A stretch of DNA of 64,000 bases, from NCBI GenBank assembly GCA_047967505.1, contig CM106539.1. The stretch is one strand, 5' to 3'. Both the position numbers and the translations under genes were made by a program. The notes below the pieces were generated by a model, which had not been told where the DNA came from, did no database searches, and saw only the letters and a program-made list of their open reading frames with translations. Positions 1-10,366 of this stretch are shown in pieces (the stretch's first letter is position 1; each line of letters starts with the position of its first letter). This DNA comes from Dipteris shenzhenensis. Lineage: Eukaryota > Polypodiophyta > Polypodiopsida > Gleicheniales.

Positions 1-2325
1 GATTAAATATTTGATACAAGAGCAAAATTTTTGGGTTGTTTATTTGTAGGATGTGTTCATCTTCAACAAGTAGCTCCAATGAGGATGAATCCCTCCGTAT
101 CCACCATCGCGAAATGTGGTTGGAGTAAAAAATCAAATGTATGTGTGATCAATGTTGAGGAAACATGTATCATGCACGCAAGATTACACTCAATCACATC
201 TCAAAGTATGGAGAATGGGATGCAACTGTAAACATGGTAAGTGGTAAAGAGTTAGGATTGATTGAGATACCTATGGGTGTTCATATGTTTGAGTTATAAT
301 CCCGTTTTAATTTGATACAGGATGCAGTGCCACACCCGCATATGTTGCCCTATGCTCGTGAAGCTTGGCCACAAGAGAGACCAAATGGGTGTGTTTTTTT
401 ACCTTGTGCACCAAGCTAGAGATGGTGGCAGTGAAGCACGCTATTACTACAGTTCGTACTCCCACTGGATGCATGAGGTGTTTGAAGGGGGCCTTTACAA
501 AGAGCAAGAAAAGAGGTGTAGAGCAATTATATGGCTTGAAATCTCATGATTGGCACAAGATGCTCCAAGTAAGTATTTTATGTGCATAATATATTTTTCC
601 TTTCAAATTTGTGAGTGAATTAGAAGCAACTAATCAACCATTCCTTGTATTTTCAGATCATACTACCTACTATCATTTCTCGTAGTGCATTGAAGGATGT
701 GAAGGAGTGTATTTACAAGATGAGCGAGCTTGTGAGATACTTTACATGATACAAAATGTGATGTGTATCAATGCTCCATGCAAGGTGTTCATATTGCTAA
801 TAGGTATGTGAGCTCAAAGGAAATAGATCCCACCACGCTTGAGAATGCTCGAGTTATGTCAGTGGAGGTGGTTTGTTTAGTGGAGGAGACATTTCCACGT
901 TCTATTCTCACAAGCCAACTACATCTCATAGTGCAGTTGGTGGATGAGATTGCTATATGTGGTACTATACATGCATGATGGTTGTTCTTCCTTGAGTGCT
1001 TCATGAAGACCTTGAAGGGTTTCATGAGACAAAATGCAAGACCCGAAGGTAGCATGGCTGAGGGTTGGTTGGTACAAGAGTCACTTGTATATATTTCTGA
1101 GTTTCTTATTGATGTGGATAGCTCTCTCCCATGACTATGGAGAGATGATGAAGACCTAAGAATGACCTCGATTGTGCCTCAAGGAAAAGGATGCAACAAA
1201 GTAATAGACACGGAGTTGCTTAATAATATCAACCTCTATTGCGTGCTTAATAGTGATGTGATGAAAAGATGGGTGACAAGATATGAGGATGCAAAGGCAA
1301 GAAGACTAGAAAAAAGGGCCCTCTTTCATACACACCACAAATCTTGTGTGCCAATATACCCTCAGTATCTAAGAGCACTTCCAAAGGATATTTATGTGGA
1401 TTGGCTACTTGACAAAATGGAGAAAGCAGAGAAAGATGAGGGGACGCATATCACAATGGAAGAATGGGAGTATGCTAGGGAATGCATGAGCAAGGTCGGT
1501 ATATAGAATGTTATGCATAAGTTTGGAGCTTTCAATAATTTAGATTGCTTATTTGCTATATGGTGTGAGGGCAAGCATTTTCGAACACAATGGATTGATG
1601 ATACGAGAAACACACAAGATTGCAGCGTCATTGCTAGCTTTGAGGGTGCCAATGGAGCCATGGATGATTATTGTGGCATAATCCAAGATATTATTAAGCT
1701 TGACTTTCGACGCTTCTTTGGGTATGTTTTGGATGTAAAGTGGTTTAAGGACGTTGTGGAAAGAGGCCCTAATGCAACAATCAAACGTGATGCAAGTGGC
1801 TTTGTAACTATTGACTCCACAAAGTTTTGGCAAAGTAAGAAGGACACACTAGTACTACCACAACAATGTGAACAGGTACTGTACCCACATATAAAAATAC
1901 TCACTTTTAAATATTTGATACCTTCGATGCAAGGAAAATAACATGATTGTATTTGTGTTTGAATTAGGTTGTCTATCAACCAATGGTGGATAATAATAGA
2001 TCGTGACATGTTATACCTATTATGCCACGTTCCAAAGTGATGTATAGTACATTTACTAATGTGGAGCGTATGGAGGATGATCATGGCCATGGAGGTGATG
2101 ATGACCATGATACGAGAGAGAAGGATGATCATGAGATAGAAGATACAGATATTGAGGCCATTCCCGTGAGGACGAGCCTACCATTAGTGATGCTGATTTC
2201 GATGAGTACATGAGTACCATAAGTAGTAGTAGGTTGAATGTATTTGTAGATCTAAACACTTGTTTGGATTTTGAAGTAGATAGATTGACAAGGGTTGATC
2301 TCATTGAGGATGAGATTGAACTGTA
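1..2325 (+). pseudogene. TNP2-like transposase pseudogene of CACTA-1 (deleted, nonsense-bearing)
   Basis: TNP2 proteins are the large DDE-type transposases of CACTA elements. About 1-355 corresponds to the N-terminal exons, with the zinc-ligand-like region seen in CACTA-2. At about 355 the frame passes into the part encoding REAWPQERPNG and LYGLKSHDWHKM. It then continues through the C-terminal DUF4218/DUF4216-like segments (SQLHLIVQLVDEIAICG at about 910-960; FEGANGAMDDYCGIIQDI at about 1640-1690) and an acidic tail rich in D, E and H at about 2060-2320. The catalytic core with the DGVNPF and LLDPMHIFKNV motifs is missing. In-frame TGA and TAG codons (for example near 976 and 1132) add to the damage. 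Non-functional; assignment rests on near-identity to the CACTA-2 gene on the other strand. Confidence 0.8.
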
Positions 2326-2529
2326 GCCCATCATTGATATTGGCAAAACTATTTTACATATTATCTCATTCTCCTGACCTCACTTAATTTTTGTATATGT
2401 GGGTTTGCAAAAAAGCATTGATGTTTTTGTTAAAATTATGTGCTTTGGTAATCATGGGCAATGTTTGGAAAGTAGTGATGTACACCAAAATCTCACTTTC
2501 TATATTCTCTGTTTTGCATCTAAATATGT

Positions 2530-2777
2530 GTCTAATTCTCAGTATAGATGCACTAATAGATGCGCTAATACACGTGCAAATAGATGCACTATTAAATGCA
2601 ATGATAGACGGGCCCGTATTTTCTTAGTGTAGATGTGCTAATAGATGCGATAATACACGCATAAATAGACGCGCTGTTAGACGTGCTCGTAATTTCTCTA
2701 TTCAAGCAACACCTATAGATGCACCTGTTATTTTACGCATCTATTAAGCGCGTCTATAGTTGCTTTGTGTTTTTGTG
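2530..2777. repeat. Subterminal repeat block of CACTA-1
   Basis: Short degenerate units of the form TAGATGCG / TAGACGCG in both orientations are packed here just inside the terminus. Such subterminal motifs are the known binding sites of TNPA-type proteins in CACTA elements. The same motif recurs at 3446-3725, 7915-8040 and 10085-10350. Confidence 0.75.
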
Positions 2778-3352
2778 CGTAAGAATGAAATTATCTCTTA
2801 TTGCCTCATTCATTACAGCAGGTTAGTCACTTTTATATCTTTATATTTTTGGGTCATAAGGTTCTCTCTCTCTCTTGCTGTGTTTATGGCAAATTGAAAG
2901 ATATAAAAAATAAAGCATTCTCTAATAAAATATAGTAAAAGAAATCACTTTAAACATAAATAATGTTTGCCTTCTTGCAATTCATTTATTTAGGTAAAAT
3001 GTAGTTTGTTTCGTTTTTATAAAAAGGTTTAGTATCTCCCATTGATCATTGCATCAGGTTGATCAAATTTATTTATTTTATTTCCATCAGTTATTTTTTT
3101 ATTACATAAAAAAAGATGCCATGTTGATAAGTATCTCTTAGTAATAGACCTTTTTTAAAAAAAAGTATGTACCACAAAAAAATAGATGCATAATCAACTT
3201 AGCTCTAACTTTATTATTTCTTTATTATAGTTATTCACGTGTAAACATTCTTGGATCTCTAGCACTCAGTAAACCATTACCTCCCATTGCCTCCTTCATT
3301 ACATCAAGTTGGCAAAATTAATCTCTCTCTCTCTCTATCTATCTCACACACA

Positions 3353-3387
<35 letters not shown>

Positions 3388-3432
3388 GTGTACACACACA
3401 CATCCACAAACATACACAAACATAAGCACACA
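2778..3432. other. Spacer between the two inverted CACTA elements, with CT/CA microsatellite
   Basis: No gene is visible. 2935-3030 is clearly related, in direct orientation, to 10587-10685 on the far side of CACTA-2 (shared core TTTAAACATAAATAATGTTT). A short unit of the type ATTGCCTCATTCATTACA recurs at about 2798 and 3288. 3309-3440 is a CT then CA microsatellite that abuts the CACTA-2 terminus. Confidence 0.6.
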
Positions 3433-3462
3433 CACAACAACACAAAGCAACTATAGACGCGC
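3433..3462 (+). repeat. CACTA-2 left terminal inverted repeat
   Basis: Begins CACAACAACACAAAGC and runs into ACTATAGACGCGC. It pairs with 10337-10366 read in reverse (26 of 30 matches). Confidence 0.85.
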
Positions 3463-3725
3463 TTGGTAGACGCGCAAAATAGCGGGCATGTCTGTAGACA
3501 TTGCTTTAGTAGAGAAATTACGGGCGCGTCTAAATGTGGGCTAAACGCTCGTCTATTTGCACGTAAATCACCGCGTCTATTTGCGCGTTTGACATGAGAA
3601 AATACGGGCCCATCTAACATCCCGTTTATTAGCGCGTCTATTTGCGCGTTTATTTACGCATTTACATTGAGACTCAGACGTGCATTTAGATGCGTAAATA
3701 GACGCGCTCCAGAGAATACAGAAAG
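3446..3725. repeat. Left subterminal repeats of CACTA-2
   Basis: Many TAGACGCG / CGCGTCTA units in both orientations, matching the block at 2530-2777 in inverted order. Probable TNPA-type binding sites. Confidence 0.75.
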
Positions 3726-3867
3726 TGAGATTTTGGTGTACATCATCGCTTTCCAAACATTGCCCATGATTACCAAAGCACATAATTTTTTGCAAGCCCA
3801 CATATACAAGAATTAAGTGAGATGAGGAGACTGAGACAATATGTAAAATAGTTTTTCCAATATCAAT

Positions 3868-6800
3868 TGTGGGGCTACGGTTCAATCTCATCCTCAATGA
3901 GATCAACCCTTGCCAAACTATCTACTTCAAAATCCCAACAAGTGTTTAGATCTACAAATACATTCAACCCACTACTACTTGTGCCACTCATGTGCTCATC
4001 GAAATCAGCATCTCCAATGGTAGGCTCGTCCTCACGGGTAATGCTGGCCTCAATATATATATCTCCTATCTCATGATCATCCTCCTCTCTTGTATCACGG
4101 TCATCATCACGTCCATGGCCATGATCATCCTCCATACGCTCCATATTAGTGAATGTACTATACATCACTTTGGAACGTGGCATAATAGGTATGACATGCC
4201 ACCATCTATTATTATACACCATTGGTTGATAGACAACCTAATTCAAACACTAATACAATCATGTTACTTTTCTTGCATCAAATATTTAAAGCGAGTATTT
4301 TTATTTGTGTGCACAGTACCTATTCACATTGTTTCGGTAGTACTAGTGTGTCCTTCCTACTTTGCCAAAACTTTGTGGAGTCAATAGTTACAAAGCCACT
4401 TGCATGGTGTTTGATTGTTGCATTAGGGCCTCTTTCCACCACGTCCTTAAACCACTTTACATCCAAAATATACACAAAGAAGCATCGAAAGTCAAGCATA
4501 ATGATATCTTGGATTATGCCACAATAATCATCCATGGCTCCATTGGCTCCCTCAAAGCTAGCAATGATGCCGCAATCTTGTGTGTTTCTCTTATCATCAA
4601 TCCATTGTGTTCGAAAATGCTTGCCCTCACACCATATAGCATTGAACATAGTGTACTACACCAAGAAAAAATCAATTAAATAAGCAATCTAAATTATAAA
4701 AAGCTCCTAACTTATGCATAACATTCTATATACCGACCTTGCTCATGCATCCCCTAGCATACTCCTATTCTTCCATTGTGATATGCATCCCCTCGTCTTT
4801 CTCTGCTTTCTCCATTTCATCAAGTAGCCAATCCACATGAATATCCTTTAGAAGTGCTCTTAGATGCTGAGGGTATGGCACAGGAGATCCGTGGTGTGTA
4901 CGAAAGAGGGCCCTTTCTTCTTCTCTTCTTGCCTTTGCATCCTCGTATCTTGTCACCCATCTTTTCATCACATCACTATTAAGCACACAAAAGAGGTTGA
5001 TACTATTATGCAACTCCGTGTCTATTACTTTGTTGCGTCCTTTTCCTTGAGGAACAATTTAGAGGTCATTCTTAGGTCTTCATCATCTCTCCATAGTCGT
5101 GGGAGAGAGCTATCCACACCAACAAGAAACTCAGAAATATATACAAGTGACTCTTGTACCAACCAACCCTCGGCCATGCTACCTTCGGGTCTTGCATTTT
5201 GTCTCATGAAGCCCTTCAAGGTCTTCATGAAGCGCTCGAGAAAGAACAACCATCGTGCATGTATAGTACCGCATATAGCAATCTCATCCACCAAATGTAC
5301 TATGAGATGTAGTTGGCTTGTGAGAATAGAACGTGGAAATGTCTCCTCCACTAAACAAACCGCCTCCACTGACATAACTCGAGCATTCTCAAGTGTGGTG
5401 GGATCTATTTCCTTTGAGCTCACATATACCACACAAGCTCGCCCATCTTGTAAATACAATCTTTCATGTCCTTTGATGCACTACGTGAAATGCTAGTAGG
5501 TAGTATGAATTGAACCCGCGTGGAGGTGGTTGATTAGTTGCTTATAGCTATTCACTCACAAATTTGAAAGGAAAAAGATATTATGCATATAAAATACTTA
5601 CTTGGAGCATCTTGTGCCAATCATGAGATTTCAAGCCATATAATTGCTCTACACCTCTTTTCTTGCTCTTTGTAAAGGCTCCCTTCAAACACCTCATGCA
5701 TCTAGTGGGAGTACGAATTGTAGTAATAGTGCGCTTCGCCGTCGCCATCTCTAGCTTTGATAACATCTACGGTGCACGAGGTAAAAAAACACGCCCATTT
5801 GGTCTCTCTTGAGGCCAAGCTTCACGCATCCTCCCTATGGTACGTAGATCCTCCCTTATGCCTGCCGAATCTTGTGTCCCATTGAAATGCTCCCAAATGG
5901 TAGATGCCACATTCTTGAAGATATGCATGGGATCAAGCAGGTGATTGATCTTGAGGTGGGACCAATATGGTAAACAATAAAAGATGGAGTATCTAAACAA
6001 AATAAAGTGTTAGCGTGCAATCTTTACTTTTAACCAATATAGCCAATCTTTACTTCCAGCCAATAGTTACAAACCCTTACCAGCTCATACCAAGTGGTGG
6101 AGGAGTCGTGGAACCATCCCAAATTCTCATCCAATCTCCCGCGGTGAGTGATTGTGGGAGGACTTCATTCCAAGGGGCAACATATCTAGGATGATCAGGT
6201 GGGAGAAATCGATGGTGATTCTCATAGATGACCTTGTTCAATGCATCTGCCCGTGAGGCAACTAGCGAAGGACCACAAACAGGACATGCATGGTAACCCG
6301 ATGTAGTGAGACCTGAACAATAGATGCAATTAAGAGTGGAAGGTGGGTTTAGGGTGCCATGTCCTTTGCCTATTCATAATTAAAAAATGCAATGCTTACT
6401 TGAACACTCGCCATAGCCTGGGAATTCATGCATCGTCCACATCAAGACTGCTTTGCAATTGAAGTCTCGTGTCGAGGGAGGCCTGCTCACATCATGTACC
6501 TCGATACCTCTCCAAAGTATCTCTAGCTCATCAATCAAAAGCTCCAAATAAACATCAGGGTTTTTGACTTTATGTTTCCCTGGAATTAGAAGGGACAGCA
6601 TGACATGTCCTTTCTTAATAGCCATAGAGGATGGAAGATTGTAATTCACCAATGCCACTGGCCATACACTGTAAGACGTGCTTTTGAGACCAAATGGGTT
6701 TACACCGTCCATACCCAATCCAAGTCTCAAGCTCCTAGGTTCTTCCTTGAAGCTTGGCCATGTGTCTTCAATATGCTTCCACGCAGGAGAGTCCGCGGGA

Positions 6801-7897
6801 GTTCTCCACTTGCCATCGGTTGATCGATGGGAGGAATGCCATGACATGAGGTCTGCAATGGATTTGCACTTGAACATATATTGGATGCGAGGGATTATGG
6901 GAAAATGTTACAATACCTTACGAGGCACGTCCAAGGTTTTGAGATCTGCTCTATATCTTGCCTCTCCACAAGTAGGACACTCTCTTGCATCCTTATGTAG
7001 TCCACGAAACAAAACGCAATTGTTGACACATGCATGGATGCGCTTGTAATCTAATCCTCCAAGAGAGGTCACATGTTGCCTTGCCATATCTCTTGAGGTC
7101 AGTAATTTATTCTCCCTTGGAAGCATTTTACACAATAGCCTGCACGTGAAGACCATAAATGAGGAAAAGCATTCGAGTAATTGACCCATGCGCATAATTC
7201 ACCGTGTTTGCAAAATCGACTTTAAAGCTTACTTGAGTGATGCATTCAAACTTGCATTGCTCCATCCATAGATGGTTTGCAAGTTTAGTAACTCAAGGGA
7301 GGCACGTAGAACAGAGAATGTGCACCCCTCAAACAGTGGAGTCGATGCTGCGGTAAAAAGGTCATCCTACTCCATGCTATTATCCCTCCCTTGATGGACA
7401 TATAAATCCCGCACCATATCATCAAACACCTCCTCCTCCATGGCTTCATGAGGTAATGGCGGAGGGCTACTATCACCATCACTCCATGCATCCGTAACGG
7501 TCCCTCCTGAAGATTCCACCTCATATCGCCGACGCTTCGCCTCCTCACGACGTGCATAGGGTAACATGTGCGGGTGTGGCACTGCATCCTGTATCAAATT
7601 AAAACGGGATCATAACTCAAACATATGAACACCCATAGGTATCTCAATCAACCTTAACTTACAAACCCTTACCCTGTTTACGGTCACATCCCATTCTCCA
7701 TACTTTGAGATATGATTGAGCATAATCCTGTGTGCATGATACATGTTTCCTCGACATCGATCACACAGACATTTGATTTTTTGCTCCAACCACATTTCGC
7801 GATGGTGGATACGGAGGGATTCATCCTCACTGGAGCTACTTGTTGAAGATGGAGACATCCTACAAACAAACAACCCACCAAATTTGCTCTTCTTCAA
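3868..7897 (-). pseudogene. TNP2-like CACTA transposase gene of CACTA-2, decayed
   Basis: The gene reads right to left in several exons. Order: an N-terminal zinc-ligand-like exon (IKCLCDRCRGNMYHAHR, 7897-7680); an acidic exon (about 7590-7230); the segment with CVLFRGLHKDARECPTCG (about 7000); the Transposase_21 core with LGLGMDGVNPFGLKS (about 6725), whose D is a likely catalytic residue; LLDPMHIFKNV (about 5930), the second acidic site; then DUF4218-like (5459-5025) and DUF4216-like (4649-4320) segments and an acidic tail ending near 3868. The first ATG-type start sits in the exon at about 7897, next to the central repeat block. An in-frame TAG at 7367-7369 and several frame changes show that this copy is broken. 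Assignment to the TNP2 family is secure from motif order; exact exon ends are not. Confidence 0.83.
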
Positions 7898-7914
7898 ATG
7901 CTTAATTTAAACTC

Positions 7915-8040
7915 TGTGTTGCGTCTATCGCCACGTCTATAGTCACATCTAAAATCGCATCTAACGGCGCATCTAAATGCACGTCTACTCTGTGTATTTA
8001 GACGTGCCTATAGACGTGCTAATAGATGCGACTTTTAAAC
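7915..8040. promoter_or_regulatory. Central repeat block between the divergent TNP2 and TNPA-like genes
   Basis: About 125 bp packed with GCGTCTA, ACGTCTA and TAGACGTG units, the same motif as at both ends of the element. It lies in the shared 5' region of the two genes, so it could let the TNPA-like protein bind its own promoter as well as the termini. The role is inferred. Confidence 0.6.
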
Positions 8041-8235
8041 CTGCTTTTCGGCGCGCCGCTCGCTTTGCTTTTCTTTTCATTACTTAAACTTTGCGAGCGG
8101 CTTCCTTCCTTCTTTATTAGCAGTTCCATAGATTCGAAGCTTAAGAGAGAGCCTCCCATACATAGTTCCAAGCTTTCACTCAAGAGAAAGGGACCGTACC
8201 TATACTTACTTCCAAGCCTAAAGGAGAGGAGGAGT

Positions 8236-9732
8236 ATGAACAAGGAGAAGAAACAAGTTTGGAAAAGAAAGAAGAACCTTCCATACCTTTATCCAAGTAA
8301 GTCCTTTTGAAGTTGTTCTTGTTTGGAAGTTTACTCTTTCCAGTTTTGTACTTTCTCGCATCCAAGAAACGCAGGATCTAGGTATGAGCGTCCAAGAAAC
8401 GCAGGATCCAGGAGTCGGCACTACAGACTCCGAGCCACCCCACACCGCCTGAGATCACCCCAGCGGAGTCAGCACAGCCGTCTTATGCCCCTTCTTATGC
8501 CCCTTCCCCCATACCGTCTTATGCCCCTTCCCCCATGCCATCTTATGTCCTCTCGTCTTATGCCCCTTCCCCCATGCCGTCAGGAGGTCCTTCTGTCTCG
8601 ACAAGCCGCCGACGTACTCCCCAGCTGTCGAGACTCGGTTCTCCAGCTACGAGTGGTCAGCGTAGTCCCGTGCAGTCCCCAGCTACGAGTGGCTAGCGTA
8701 CGAGCTCGACACGACAAGGTAGCAGACGTAGTAGCAGGGAGAGCGGTGGTGGATGCATGGCATAGTGCTTTGGGCCATGTGGCGATGAGGAGGAGGATGA
8801 TTCAGATGATTTAGACGTGCCTTTGGGTGATGGTACGATTTAGTATGACATCACTCAGATAGGAGGCATCTTGATGGATGCGCGGGGGAAGGACATCATG
8901 GCCTTCATGCACTCTGTAATTGCTAATAATTACAGAGATTGCTTTATCCACTATAAAGACCACCCAAAGAGGTTGGCTGATGAGACCCTCGCTACTGTTC
9001 GCTCTAGGTATCCTAACCCCCCCAATCGCCAGTTCACAGATAAATGGGGGAAGTCAAAGATTGTTACGATACTTAGCAATAAAAGATCTTCGCTTAAGAG
9101 GCAGGCACTAGCAGAGCTTGCGGGCAGGTCAACCTCCAAGGGGCCCGCCCCACACCGCTCACAAGCGTGAGTGGAAGAAGGCAATGAAGTCAGCGAGGGA
9201 GGACCCCAGTCTGCAGCATGTGGAGGCACGGAGGATCCAGATGGAGGAATATGGAAGCACACATTTTGGAGCAGGGGGTGTTGAATCATGGGAGGCCCAA
9301 TTTGTAAGTATCGATCTCAAATTATATTGCTTATGTAGTTTATTAGGAGGTTGGTTGTTTCTTTGTACTAATCCCTCCACAAAGTGTGTCGCGGTCATGC
9401 AGCTTGAGATCGTGGGCAGATACCCTACTCCAGTGGAGACAGCCTACCACCACCACCATCACAGAGGAGATACATGGAGGCACTTCTATGATGACTGGTT
9501 GATTACTGAGGAGCAGTATACCTGAGCTACTGGAGTGGCCCCCCAGGTATTTGAAAGTAATTAAATAATGCCAAAATTATAAGTAAAGATTTGATTTTTC
9601 ATACATTGATATATGTTGTCCCTTGTTTACAGACCCATGCACAAGATGATGAGGAAGAGGAGGAAGGAGGAGCAGAAGGGAGCGCAGAAGGGAGCGTGGA
9701 AGGGAGCGAGGACCTAGAGAACATAGATTAGT
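8236..9732 (+). pseudogene. TNPA / Transposase_24-like gene of CACTA-2, decayed
   Basis: TNPA-type proteins bind the subterminal repeats of CACTA elements. A short basic first exon (8236-8292) ends at a good donor. The next exon (from about 8400) encodes a Ser/Pro/Tyr-rich stretch with repeated PSYAPSPMP at 8480-8585. It then runs through IGGILMDARGKDIMAFMHS and LADETLATVRSRYPNPP (about 8860-9025), which resembles Transposase_24. A one-base frameshift near 9165 leads into REWKKAMKSAREDP and YGSTHFGAGGVESWEAQF, which ends at a GTAAGT donor (9304). Further exons carry a His run (about 9450) and an acidic tail (9632-9732). TAG codons interrupt the frame at 8694, 8763 and 8841, each one base from CAG. 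Confidence 0.72.
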
Positions 9733-10084
9733 CGTATAAGTAATACTAGCTACTCTTGTTTGTACTTAAAGCCACTGGCTTGGCTTCATGCCTCTTGTAT
9801 ATAGACTCCTCTTATTTTTTGTACTTGAAGCCACATGATGTGGCTTAGCTTCCTTATTTTTTGTGCTTGAAGCCACATGACGTGGCTTAGCTTCGTGCTA
9901 TATGTATATACAAGCACTTTTTGAGCTTTCAATTTTATTGCGTTTTGGAGTTGTAATATTTTATTTGGAATTGTAATTAAAATGCGGTTGGTTGTAAGAA
10001 TTGAATTACAGAATGTGCATATGGGATTCTTGTAACTATATAGCATACACAACATACACAGTATTCTGTAAAATTAAAAAAAAA

Positions 10085-10366
10085 AAAAGCGCATCTATCA
10101 GTGCGTTTAAAAACGCGTTTATATTCGCGTCTGTCTGTTCGACTTGCGTCTATACGTGCGTCTATAAGAGCGTTTATAAGCGCGTCTATTTATGTGTTTA
10201 ACTGTGCGCCTATGCGCGCGTAAGTCTGATATATAGACGCCGCGCAATCAGACGCGGGTCTCCAGACGCAGGTCTCCAGACGTGCAAATAGATGCGCCCG
10301 TAAGTTTTTTATTTAGTTCATGAAACACGTGTGTGCGCACGTCTATGGGTGCTTTGTCTTGTTGTG
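10085..10366. repeat. Right subterminal repeats of CACTA-2
   Basis: Repeated GCGTCTAT / GCGTTTAT and TAGACGC units directly inside the right terminus, in both orientations. Confidence 0.75.
10337..10366 (-). repeat. CACTA-2 right terminal inverted repeat
   Basis: Read on the minus strand it begins CACAACAAGACAAAGC; four differences from the left terminus over 30 bp. Confidence 0.85.

Larger units (their letters stand above)
1..2777 (+). mobile_element. CACTA-1: 3' part of an internally deleted CACTA (En/Spm) element
   Basis: The element enters from beyond the left edge and ends at 2777. Its last 30 bp (2748-2777), read on the minus strand, match the left terminus of CACTA-2 at 29 of 30 positions. 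It holds the first TNP2 exon (about 1-355), then jumps directly to the sequence that follows about 1.75 kb further on in CACTA-2, and keeps the rest of TNP2 plus the subterminal repeats. It is therefore a deletion derivative that cannot make a full transposase. Its 3' half is an inverted copy of 3433-5830. The left terminus lies outside the window. Confidence 0.85.
3433..10366 (-). mobile_element. CACTA-2: complete, decayed CACTA (En/Spm) element
   Basis: The left terminus CACAACAACACAAAGC (3433) and the right terminus ending at 10366 are inverted repeats (26 of 30 bp by eye). Both are followed inwards by blocks of TAGACGCG-type subterminal repeats. Inside are a minus-strand TNP2-like gene (3868-7897) and a divergent plus-strand TNPA/Transposase_24-like gene (about 8236-9732), the usual two-gene CACTA content. 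The terminus reads CACAA rather than CACTA. I see no clear 3-bp target duplication (ACA on the left, ATA on the right). Both genes carry nonsense codons, so this copy is probably not autonomous. Confidence 0.88.
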
